A stretch of DNA of 64,000 nucleotides from assembly GCF_003096675.1 (NCBI RefSeq), contig NZ_QEKW01000005.1:186001-250000 (forward strand), read 5' to 3'. The notes beneath the pieces are model-generated. The model worked only from the letters and a program-made list of their open reading frames with translations. It did not search any database and had not been told where the DNA came from. Positions 45,441-51,784 of this stretch are shown here, piece by piece (position 1 is the stretch's first letter; every line of letters begins with the position of its first letter). A program made the position numbers and the translations under genes. The stretch is from Actinomycetospora cinnamomea (GTDB lineage: Bacteria; Actinomycetota; Actinomycetes; Mycobacteriales; Pseudonocardiaceae).

Positions 45441-45917
45441 TTAGGCGGCCGCTCGGACGTCGCGGTTCAGCACCAGCGACCCCGCCGTCCACCCGATCAC
45501 GTCAGCGAGCCGGCCACGCCAGTACATCCCCTCGCCCGGTGCCATCGAGAAGCCGGTGAGGATGCGAGCCTCCCTGAGGTGGATGTACTCGGGCTCGGTG
45601 GCGCGGTGCAACTCGGTCATAGTCCGGCTGGCCTCGTCGCCCAGCTCGTCGAGCTTGCTCTCAACTGTGGCGAGTTCGTCGCGCAGCTTGCGGAGGTCGG
45701 CGGCCTCGTCGACGAGCCAGTTGGGGTCGCCCGCGTCGTTGCGCGGTCCGAGCTGCTGGCCCTGCTCCTCGAACCACTGATGAGCCGGAACGATCGTTCC
45801 GGTGACGATGAGGCCGGGGAGAGTCAGCGTGATTGCGGCGCTGGCGCTCGATTCCATCTTGTTCACGGACTGGACCATCAGCGTCAGGCTCGGGTCGACG
45901 CGGGGGCGATCGGACAT
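45441..45917 (-). CDS. Element protein of unknown function upstream of the methyltransferase
   Basis: 158 aa from the ATG at 45917 with AAGGAG nine bases upstream. The open frame extends further but without coding character. VDPSLTLMVQSVNKMESSASAAITLTLPGLIVTGTIVPAHQWFEEQ is followed by a helical region (LRKLRDELATVESKLDELGDEASRTMTELHRA) and YIHLREARILTGFSMAPGEGMYWRGRLADVIGW, which looks like a beta-hairpin barrel. No family recognised. Same strand as the methyltransferase, so possibly co-transcribed through the inverted repeat. Confidence 0.6.
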   Translation of the reverse strand: MSDRPRVDPSLTLMVQSVNKMESSASAAITLTLPGLIVTGTIVPAHQWFEEQGQQLGPRNDAGDPNWLVDEAADLRKLRDELATVESKLDELGDEASRTMTELHRATEPEYIHLREARILTGFSMAPGEGMYWRGRLADVIGWTAGSLVLNRDVRAAA

Positions 45918-46407
45918 CACGTTCTCCTTGGGGAGCGACTCGTGCTCGTACTCGAACACGTGTGCCCATTGGAGCACGCCGTGACCGGATCGTGTCCGAA
46001 AGACTGACCGGTCGGGTATGGACAGCGCCGAGTGGAACAGGTAATGCGCCGAGCGGCAGGGGCCGCGGTTCGCGGCCACGAGGGCGCGGCTCGGACCGGG
46101 GCTGGAGGGGTCAACCGGTCCGGGCCTGGGACCGGAGGTACGCGTACGCCATCCCGGCCGTGCCTTCCCGGCTGACCAGTCTCGGCGGGGGCGCAAACCT
46201 CAGCGACCGCGACGCCGGTCCCTCATCGACCACTCGCGCCCACCCCCGGTCGAGCGGTGGCGCCCTGGCCGGCCACGGCCGAGGAGTCGCCGCACGAGCC
46301 GTCGGACGAAGTTGATCACGACGGCGAACGCTAGGGCGGTGCATGGGGGATGAGTAGGTATCCCGTTCACACCATAAGCACGAAGGCGGTTGTTGTGGAT
46401 CTCTGTT

Positions 46408-46438
46408 CAAGATCGTCGCCCCCTACGCGCCCCCTACA
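46408..46438 (+). repeat. Right copy of 31-bp end repeat
   Basis: Matches 33181-33211 in direct orientation with one mismatch (T to C). It lies 126 bp inside the right core and contains the same GCCCCCTAC doublet. The interval 45918-46564 otherwise has no convincing gene and appears to be the right end's recombination region. Confidence 0.6.
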
Positions 46439-46448
46439 CACCCCAGGT

Positions 46449-46478
46449 CGGAGCGGTTCGGAGCCGTCCGGAGCGGTC
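46449..46478 (+). repeat. Three tandem 10-bp repeats near the right end
   Basis: CGGAGCGGTT, CGGAGCCGTC and CGGAGCGGTC follow each other without a gap, so one repeat per helical turn. A related CGGAGCGG lies at 33267-33274 near the left end. Phased repeats between arm site and core are compatible with excisionase or integrase binding. Confidence 0.45.
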
Positions 46479-46564
46479 CACTTTGTACGCGCGATCGGTG
46501 CGCTGACCAGCTCTTATGTAGTCGCGGGAACGCCGTTTTCAACGGCACCAGATTTCAACTCGAA

Positions 46565-46620
46565 CGGACTGTAAATCCGTCGCGCAAGCTTCCCAGGTTC
46601 GAATCCTGGACCCGCCACCA
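46565..46620 (+). repeat. attR core and displaced tRNA-Tyr 3' half
   Basis: The first 20 bases repeat the core at 33072-33091. The sequence continues as a full tRNA-Tyr 3' half: variable arm, T arm CCAGG-TTCGAAT-CCTGG, ACCCGCC and CCA. There is no 5' half, so it is not a functional gene. It is presumably the host's original 3' end. Confidence 0.85.
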
Positions 46621-46621
46621 C

Positions 46622-46650
46622 AGGCCCGTCGCCCCACGGACGACGGGCCT
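46622..46650 (+). terminator. Original tRNA-Tyr terminator, now displaced
   Basis: AGGCCCGTCG (46622-46631) pairs with CGACGGGCCT (46641-46650), followed by TCGT. It sits one base after the CCA of the tRNA remnant, the position expected for the host terminator before integration. It may also close the DUF4188 gene on the other strand. Confidence 0.72.
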
Positions 46651-46672
46651 TCGTCGTCGTGCGGGGCGCCGT

Positions 46673-47146
46673 CTACGTCGGTACCGGCGTCCGCGCGGCA
46701 CGTCCGAGGCGGCGTCGCGCGGAGCTCGCCTCCGCGAGCGGCACGCACCGCCCGGCCTTGCCCAGGCCGAACTCCGGCATGTGGCCGTAGATGGCCTCGT
46801 ACTCCCCGGCGCGCACCAGGTACGTCTCGTGCCAGATCCCGGTCTCCCCGTTGCGGCGGTAGTAGTTGCGCCACGCCGCCAGGTGGGGATCGTCGCGGTC
46901 CCGTGCGAACGCCTCGAGGTGCTCGAACGAGCGCCAGTACTGGACGATCACGGGGAAGCCCATGGTGTAGCCGAGTAGGCCCTTCTCCGGACGCTCGCTG
47001 AGGTACTTCAGCATGTGGGTCATCCCGCGCCGGCCTCCCAGGTCCCGGAACGTCCGGACCGGGTGCCGCAGGTCCCAGCGCGCGCCGATGAGGAACACGA
47101 CGAAATCGCCGTCGATCTCGGCGGTCCGCAGGTGAGTGGTGGACAT
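46673..47146 (-). CDS. DUF4188 family protein (monooxygenase-like)
   Basis: 157 aa from the ATG at 47146 with CAGGAG upstream. HLRTAEIDGDFVVFLIGARWDLRHPVR, IVQYWRSFEHLEAFARDRDDPHLAAWRNYYRR and GIWHETYLVRAGEYEAIYGHMPEFGLGKAG are strong family matches. The fold is a ferredoxin-like dimeric alpha/beta barrel related to small haem-binding monooxygenases and aldoxime dehydratases; activity is unproven. First host gene to the right of the element. Confidence 0.85.
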   Translation of the reverse strand: MSTTHLRTAEIDGDFVVFLIGARWDLRHPVRTFRDLGGRRGMTHMLKYLSERPEKGLLGYTMGFPVIVQYWRSFEHLEAFARDRDDPHLAAWRNYYRRNGETGIWHETYLVRAGEYEAIYGHMPEFGLGKAGRCVPLAEASSARRRLGRAARTPVPT

Positions 47147-47236
47147 CGCGCACTCCTGGCTCGAACTACAGAGAGTCACAGAGTAGACGGTGACCAGGGG
47201 TGATGGACCCCCATAAGAGTGGCGCGCGAGGATTCA

Positions 47237-47521
47237 TCATCGCACTTGGTGCATCTTCCGCACAGTTGTTGGCGTATCCTGGGCCAATCGGGCGAGGAGC
47301 TCGTCGACGCCGTCCCCCTCGAGCGCCGCCAGCCCCGCGGGCCGGCCCGTCGCGACGAGCAGCAGCTCGCCCGCCGGGCCGCGCAGGTCGCGGTCGGCGT
47401 CGCCGAAGGTCCGGTCCGCGTCGGTCGCGACGAGTCGATGACCGTCGAGACGCTTCCGCGCGCCGTAGAACCGCGATCCCCACGCCTGCTCGAGCGCGGG
47501 CACGACGAGCGCGGCGGGCAT
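47237..47521 (-). pseudogene. C-terminal remnant of a mycothiol-dependent maleylpyruvate isomerase-family gene
   Basis: About 94 codons from an ATG at 47521, reading ALVVPALEQAWGSRFYGARKRL, then LVATDADRTFGDADRDLRGPAGELLLVATGRPAGLAALEGDGV. This matches only the C-terminal domain of the DinB/MDMPI-type family (normally about 200-260 aa). The DinB-like N-terminal domain with its metal-binding His residues is absent. Upstream lies the stop of the MEDS/HATPase gene, 43 bp away. Likely a decayed gene; a short functional protein is less probable. Confidence 0.6.
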
Positions 47522-47564
47522 CGGCCGCGACCGCCCGAGTCGGCACCCGTCCACGGGACGGAAG

Positions 47565-48542
47565 CTAGCGCCCGCCCTGGTCCAGGTACATCGTGATCCG
47601 CACCGTCGTCCCTCCATCGCGGGTGCTGTGCAGCCGTACGAGGTCGCAGAGCCGGTGGGTGAGGTAGAGCCCGTAGCCCCGGCCGTCGGCCGGCCCCGGC
47701 GGGTGGCGCCCGACCAGCGGGTCCTCGACGTGGCCGCCGTCCTGGATCTCCGCGACCACACGGTCGTCGGTGTGCCAGAGCGAGAGGATGCCCCGCCCCT
47801 CGGTGTGCACGACGGTGTTGACCGCGACCTCGTGCACCGCGAGGCACAGATCGGCCACGCGGTCGGGGCGCATCCCCGCGGCCGCCGCGTGCTCGGCGAC
47901 GGCGAGACGGACGGCGCGGGGACCGTACGGCGCGCCGTAGACGAGCGTCTCGCCCTCGTCCGGCGGGTCGGGCAGCGGACCGACGATCGCCTCGGCGAGC
48001 TTGAGCGGGTCGCCGTACGTCGGGTTGGGGACGGCGACCCCGTCCTCGGTGACGAGCGGGTGCGCGGCGCGCGCGTCCGCGGTCGCGGCGGAGCCGAGCC
48101 GCGCGGTGTCGTACGGGCACAGCAGCGACACGGGGCGGTCGGCGAAGGCGAGGTTGGCCAGCGCGTCGTGCTGCAGGCAGGCGGCGCGCTCGTCGTCCGG
48201 CCGGTCGGGCGTCCAGGCCTGCGACACGGCACGGACCCGGCGACCGGGTCGCTCGTCGACGAACCGGTGCAACGCCGGCAGCAGCCGCGCGGGGTTCCGG
48301 CCGAGCCGCGCCACGTCCTGCAGCAGCACGTCGTCGACCCGGTCGCCGAGCGCGGCGCCGACCAGCTCGAGGTGGGCCGCCGGCAGGGCCACGACCACGG
48401 CCTCGTGGGCCTCGAGCCCGGCGCGCACGTGCGCGACGACCCCGGCGACGAGCCCCTCCTCGCCCTCGTGGAAGAGCGCTGCGTGCTCGAGCACCGTGTC
48501 CGGGCCACGGTGGTGACGACCGGCGGAATCCGACGACCTCAC
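47565..48542 (-). CDS. MEDS-HATPase anti-sigma regulator (RsbA-like)
   Basis: 325 aa. The N-terminal MEDS sensor domain begins TVLEHAALFHEGEEGLVAGVVAHVRAGLEAHEAVVVALP and includes VRAVSQAW and RPVSLLCPYDTARL. The C-terminal HATPase_c domain shows AVHEVAVNTVVHTEGRG (N box), VVAEIQDGGHVEDPLVG and GRGYGLYLTHRLCDLVRL. Such proteins regulate anti-sigma networks controlling stress sigma factors. No sigma or anti-sigma gene is adjacent. The phosphorylated His of true kinases is absent. Confidence 0.82.
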   Translation of the reverse strand: MRSSDSAGRHHRGPDTVLEHAALFHEGEEGLVAGVVAHVRAGLEAHEAVVVALPAAHLELVGAALGDRVDDVLLQDVARLGRNPARLLPALHRFVDERPGRRVRAVSQAWTPDRPDDERAACLQHDALANLAFADRPVSLLCPYDTARLGSAATADARAAHPLVTEDGVAVPNPTYGDPLKLAEAIVGPLPDPPDEGETLVYGAPYGPRAVRLAVAEHAAAAGMRPDRVADLCLAVHEVAVNTVVHTEGRGILSLWHTDDRVVAEIQDGGHVEDPLVGRHPPGPADGRGYGLYLTHRLCDLVRLHSTRDGGTTVRITMYLDQGGR

Positions 48543-48669
48543 TCCTCACCACCTCGGGCTCGACGGTTCCGGTTCGCATCCTGGCCGGTTCGCCTCGCGC
48601 GAGGACAGCCGGCTCCGCTCAGTGGAGCAGGCGGTGCGACAGGCGGTCCCGTCCCCTGCTCACGCGCCG

Positions 48670-48993
48670 TCACACGGCGTCGGCCCCGCGTTCACCCGTC
48701 CGGACGCGTGTCACCAGCTCGAGCGGCACCACCCACAGCCGGCCCTCGGGGTGCACGGCGGCCGCGACCTCATCGACGACCCGCTCGATGACCTCGTCGT
48801 GGACGATGGACTCGATGCGCAGGCACGGGACCATCTGGTCCACCACGACAGCGCCCCGGTGCACCGACCGGTGACCGTCCGTAGCCGGACCGAGCACCTC
48901 CGCGACCGTCATCCCGAGCACGGCGTGGCGCTCGAACGCCCGGCGGACGCCGTCGAGTGCGTGGGGCGGGACGAGCGCGTGCAGCATCTTCAC
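48670..48993 (-). CDS. Degenerate PII-like (GlnB family) protein
   Basis: 107 aa. MKMLHALVPPHALDGVRRAFERHAVLGMTVAEVLGP matches the PII N-terminus, and PCLRIESIVHDEVIERVVDEVAAAV with LELVTRVRTGERGADAV the C-terminus. The T-loop is HRSVHRGAVVV, so both Tyr46- and Tyr51-type positions are replaced. The B-loop (GxIGDGK) is missing. Binding of ATP or 2-oxoglutarate and uridylylation are therefore doubtful. No amtB or glnA gene is nearby. It may sense something else or pair with another protein. Confidence 0.72.
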   Translation of the reverse strand: MKMLHALVPPHALDGVRRAFERHAVLGMTVAEVLGPATDGHRSVHRGAVVVDQMVPCLRIESIVHDEVIERVVDEVAAAVHPEGRLWVVPLELVTRVRTGERGADAV

Positions 48994-49079
48994 CGGCCCG
49001 AGCCCTCCCGTCGTCCGCTGCGCGGGACGCTACGGGCCCGGGACCCGGCTGGCGAGCATGCGCTGCCTACGCTGCCGCC

Positions 49080-49832
49080 GTGCCCTCCCCGTCCCCGGTC
49101 GTGCTCGTCCTCGGTGGCCGCAGCGAGATCGGGGTGGCGCTCGCGTGCCGCCTCGCGGGCACGGGACGCGCCGGCACGGTGGTGCTCGCCGCGCGCCGTG
49201 CCCACGACCTCGCCGACGAGACCGCGGCCCTCCGCGCGGCCGGCGCGCGGGTCGCCGCCGTCGAGTTCGACGCCGACGACGTGGCCGGCCAGCCCGCGGT
49301 GCTCGACGCCGTCGAGGCCGAGCACGGGGTGCCCGACACGGTCGTCGTGGCGTTCGGTGTGCTCGGCGACCAGGCCCGCGCCGAGCGCGACGCCGCCCAC
49401 GCCGTGGCCGTCGTGCACACCGACTACGTCGCGCAGGTCGCGGTGCTCACCGAGGTCGCGGCGCGGCTGCGGGCCCGCGGGCGGGGCGAGATCGTCGTGT
49501 TCTCGTCGGTCGCGGGCGTGCGTGTGCGGCGGGCCAACTACGTCTACGGCAGTGCGAAGGCCGGGCTCGACGGTTTCGCCTCGGGCCTCGCGGACGCGCT
49601 GCACGGCAGCGGGGTGCACCTCACGCTCGTGCGCCCCGGCTTCGTCATCGGCCGCATGACGGCCGACAGCGGCCTGTCCCCGGCGCCGCTGTCGTCGACA
49701 CCGGAGCAGGTGGCCGAGGCGACGGCACGCGGGATGGGCCGCGACGTGGTCTGGGTCCCGGGCGCGCTGCGCCTGCTCTTCACGGCGATGCGCCTGCTGC
49801 CCCGCTGGGCCTGGCGGCGCCTGCCGCGCTGA
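49080..49832 (+). CDS. SDR oxidoreductase, DprE2-like (decaprenylphosphoryl-2-keto-ribose reductase)
   Basis: 250 aa from the GTG at 49080. The cofactor motif is VLVLGGRSEIGVALACRLA (GGxSEIG, as in DprE2). VVVAFGVLGDQARAE, VFSSVAGVRVRRANYVYGSAKAGLDGFASGLA carries Ser and YxxxK. DprE2 converts the keto intermediate to decaprenylphosphoryl arabinose for arabinan synthesis. No DprE1 gene is within view, so the exact role is inferred. The 49835 palindrome follows directly. Confidence 0.78.
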   Translation: MPSPSPVVLVLGGRSEIGVALACRLAGTGRAGTVVLAARRAHDLADETAALRAAGARVAAVEFDADDVAGQPAVLDAVEAEHGVPDTVVVAFGVLGDQARAERDAAHAVAVVHTDYVAQVAVLTEVAARLRARGRGEIVVFSSVAGVRVRRANYVYGSAKAGLDGFASGLADALHGSGVHLTLVRPGFVIGRMTADSGLSPAPLSSTPEQVAEATARGMGRDVVWVPGALRLLFTAMRLLPRWAWRRLPR

Positions 49833-49834
49833 CC

Positions 49835-49878
49835 ACGTGCGTGATCTTCTGAGTGATAGCTCAGAAGATCACGCACGT
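49835..49878. terminator. Second member of the GTGCGTGATCTTCTGA palindrome family
   Basis: Arms 49835-49853 (ACGTGCGTGATCTTCTGAG) and 49860-49878 are exact complements around TGATAG. Apart from the loop it nearly repeats 18998-19037. It lies between the convergent stops of the DprE2-like gene and the aldo/keto reductase. Confidence 0.8.
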
Positions 49879-49881
49879 AGG

Positions 49882-50886
49882 TCAACGATGGGTGATGCCG
49901 GCCGAGGCGCCGGGGGCGAGCTGCGGGCCGGTGACCGGGACGTCGCCGAGCGCCTCGTCGATGGCCGCCAGGGTGTCGGCGGAGAGCTCCTTGCCGGCGG
50001 CGGCGGCGTTGGCGTGCACCTGCTCGGGACGCGAGGCCCCGACGATCGCCGACGCCAGTTCCGGGCGGCGCAGCACCCAGGCCAGCGCCATCTCGGCCAT
50101 CGACAGGCCGGCGCCCTCGGCGATCGGCACCAGACGCTGCACGGCCTCGAGGGTCCGGTCGGTGAGCTTCTGCTTGATGAAGCCGTTCATCTCGTCGCTC
50201 GCCGCCCGCGAGTCGACGGGCACGGGCTCACCGGGGCGGTACTTGCCCGTGAGCACGCCCTCGGCCATCGGCGACCAGACGATGTTCGAGATGCCGTGCT
50301 CGGCGGTGACGCCGAAGACCTCGGCCTCCGGTGCGCGCCACAGCATCGAGTACTGGGGCTGCGACGACACCAGCGCCACGTCGTCCGGGCACGCCGCGAG
50401 GCCCGCACGGATCTGGTTTGGGGTCCACTCGCTGAACCCGAGGCACCGGGCCTTGCCCGCGCGGACGACCTCGGCGAGCGCCTCCATCGTGTCCTCGATC
50501 GGCACGTCCGCGTCGAAGCGGTGGCACTGGTAGAGGTCGACGTGGTCGGTCTTGAGCCGCCGCAGGGAGGCGTCGATCTGCTTGCTGATCTGCGCGGGCG
50601 ACAGGCCGCGGTCGCTGTTCGACATCGGGAAGTAGACCTTGGTCGCGAGCACGTAGTCCTCGCGCCGGTGGTCGGTGAGGATGCGGCCCCACGCCTCCTC
50701 CGCCGCGCCGCGGCCGTAGACGTTGGCGGTGTCGAAGAAGGTGATCCCGGCGTCGAAGGCGGCGCGCGTGCACGCGGCGGTCGCGTCCGCCTCGACGCCG
50801 CCCGAGTAGGTCAACCAGGACCCCAGGGAGATCTCCGAGACCTGCAGGTCGCTCGAACCGAGCTGGCGGTAGCGCATCTCCGCCAC
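49882..50886 (-). CDS. Aldo/keto reductase family protein
   Basis: 334 aa (GTG at 50886; ATG at 50877 is the likelier first codon of conserved sequence, MRYRQLGSSDLQVSEISLGSW). GITFFDTANVYGRGAAEEAWG holds the catalytic Asp and Tyr; VLATKVYFPM the Lys; DLYQCHRFD the His. NADPH contacts lie near the C-terminus (ASAIVGASRPEQVHANAAAAG). It resembles Kv-beta/YghZ-type reductases. Substrate unknown. Confidence 0.88.
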   Translation of the reverse strand: MAEMRYRQLGSSDLQVSEISLGSWLTYSGGVEADATAACTRAAFDAGITFFDTANVYGRGAAEEAWGRILTDHRREDYVLATKVYFPMSNSDRGLSPAQISKQIDASLRRLKTDHVDLYQCHRFDADVPIEDTMEALAEVVRAGKARCLGFSEWTPNQIRAGLAACPDDVALVSSQPQYSMLWRAPEAEVFGVTAEHGISNIVWSPMAEGVLTGKYRPGEPVPVDSRAASDEMNGFIKQKLTDRTLEAVQRLVPIAEGAGLSMAEMALAWVLRRPELASAIVGASRPEQVHANAAAAGKELSADTLAAIDEALGDVPVTGPQLAPGASAGITHR

Positions 50887-51158
50887 CGTAGGGCGCGGCG
50901 CCCGGGACGTCCTGCCCAGTGATCGGTACTGCCGGTGACCGGAAGGACACGGCCGATCGGCGCATCACGTCGACCGGCCGACGCAGTTCCCTGGGGCTCG
51001 AGTGTGAATCTGCACGACGCCGGGTTCCGCGTGCACGCCCTGCTGGCACGATGGTGTCACGAGCTCGCGAGAGGCCCCCGTGTGGGGCGGCGCCGCTGCC
51101 GCCGATGCCGTGCGGGTCCTCGCCCCGGTTCTCCACCGACGAACGCCCTAGGGGTTTC

Positions 51159-51350
51159 GTGAACGTGTTCCTGGCGCCGCTGCGCCCTCTCGCCGATGTC
51201 CTCGACCTGACCGCGGAGGCCGTCGCCGCCGTCGGCACCGTCTCGGTCACCGCCCTCGGGCTGGTGCTCACCCGGCACGTCGAGACGGGGGAGCAGCCGT
51301 CGCACCTGCGCGTGGTGGACACCGCGCCACCGCTGACGACGCAGCGCTGA
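51159..51350 (+). CDS. Small protein, one hydrophobic segment
   Basis: 63 aa from a GTG at 51159. NVFLAPLRPLADVLDLTAEAVAAVGTVSVTALGLVLTRHVETGEQPSHLRVVD has a hydrophobic stretch in residues 18-38. The frame is open far upstream but that part is Arg-rich and unlikely. It ends six bases before the stop of the XRE gene on the other strand. Whether it is translated is uncertain. The preceding 272 bases hold nothing else clear. Confidence 0.4.
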   Translation: MNVFLAPLRPLADVLDLTAEAVAAVGTVSVTALGLVLTRHVETGEQPSHLRVVDTAPPLTTQR

Positions 51351-51356
51351 CGGGCC

Positions 51357-51704
51357 TCAGCCGCGGGGCGCCGGCTCGTCGCGCCGCTGGTCGCGCAGCA
51401 GGGCGTTCAGTTCGCGCAGCTCGTCGCGGATCTCGGTGAGCAGCCCGGGGATCTCGTGGCTGCGCTCCCAGTGCGGCGTGACGTCGATACCCAGCTCGCC
51501 GAGCTCGCGCTCGTAGAGCTCCGCGAGCAACGTGCGGTAGGGCTCGTCGGGAACGGTGCCGTTCTCCCAGCGCGACAGCTGGGTCTTCAGGCTGGCGGCG
51601 CTGGCGACGTCGACCTGACCGCGCTCGGCCAGCTCGCGCAGCCGCGCCACGGCCGTCGTCTGCGACCACCCTCGATCACGGCGGGCATCGCGCAACGAAA
51701 CCAC
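51357..51704 (-). CDS. XRE-family helix-turn-helix regulator
   Basis: 115 aa from a GTG at 51704. SLRDARRDRGWSQTTAVARLRELAERG and ASAASLKTQLSRWENGTVPDEPYRTLLAELYERELGELG form the Cro/CI-type domain: the recognition helix SLKTQLSRWENG is typical. The C-terminus is a helix (GLLTEIRDELRELNALLRDQRR). The long frame upstream is a shadow of the hydrolase gene. Target unknown, possibly its own promoter or the upstream hydrolase. Confidence 0.75.
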   Translation of the reverse strand: MVSLRDARRDRGWSQTTAVARLRELAERGQVDVASAASLKTQLSRWENGTVPDEPYRTLLAELYERELGELGIDVTPHWERSHEIPGLLTEIRDELRELNALLRDQRRDEPAPRG

Positions 51705-51784
51705 GCCGTCACAGTAGACGACGCGCCCGTGACGCAGGCCGCACCCACGGGGTGGGTCGTGCACGACCCGATCGGACCCGCCCC

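Larger units (their letters stand above)
33072..46584. mobile_element. Integrative element in tRNA-Tyr (about 13.5 kb)
   Basis: Bounded by two copies of a 20-bp sequence covering the tRNA-Tyr anticodon arm (33072-33091 and 46565-46584). The right copy is followed by a complete displaced tRNA 3' half. Contents: small DNA-binding-type genes, a TOPRIM protein, a RepA-like ATPase with repeats, zinc-motif proteins, a serine recombinase, a tyrosine integrase, a methyltransferase-nuclease fusion and hypotheticals. Many genes have lower GC than the host, most clearly the methyltransferase. No FtsK/Tra, capsid or large terminase gene is seen. It may be a replicating integrative element or phage satellite. 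Confidence 0.88.

Noticed and set aside
46350-46574. 74-codon plus-strand open frame at the right element end
   Set aside because: It runs through the end repeat, the triple repeat and the attachment core, has no ribosome-binding site and no protein features.
33072-46584. Complete prophage or complete AICE
   Set aside because: No capsid, portal, tail, lysis or large-terminase gene and no FtsK/Tra or relaxase gene could be found in the element.
46565-46620. Second tRNA-Tyr gene
   Set aside because: Only the 3' half is present; upstream sequence cannot form acceptor or D arms, so it is a displaced fragment.
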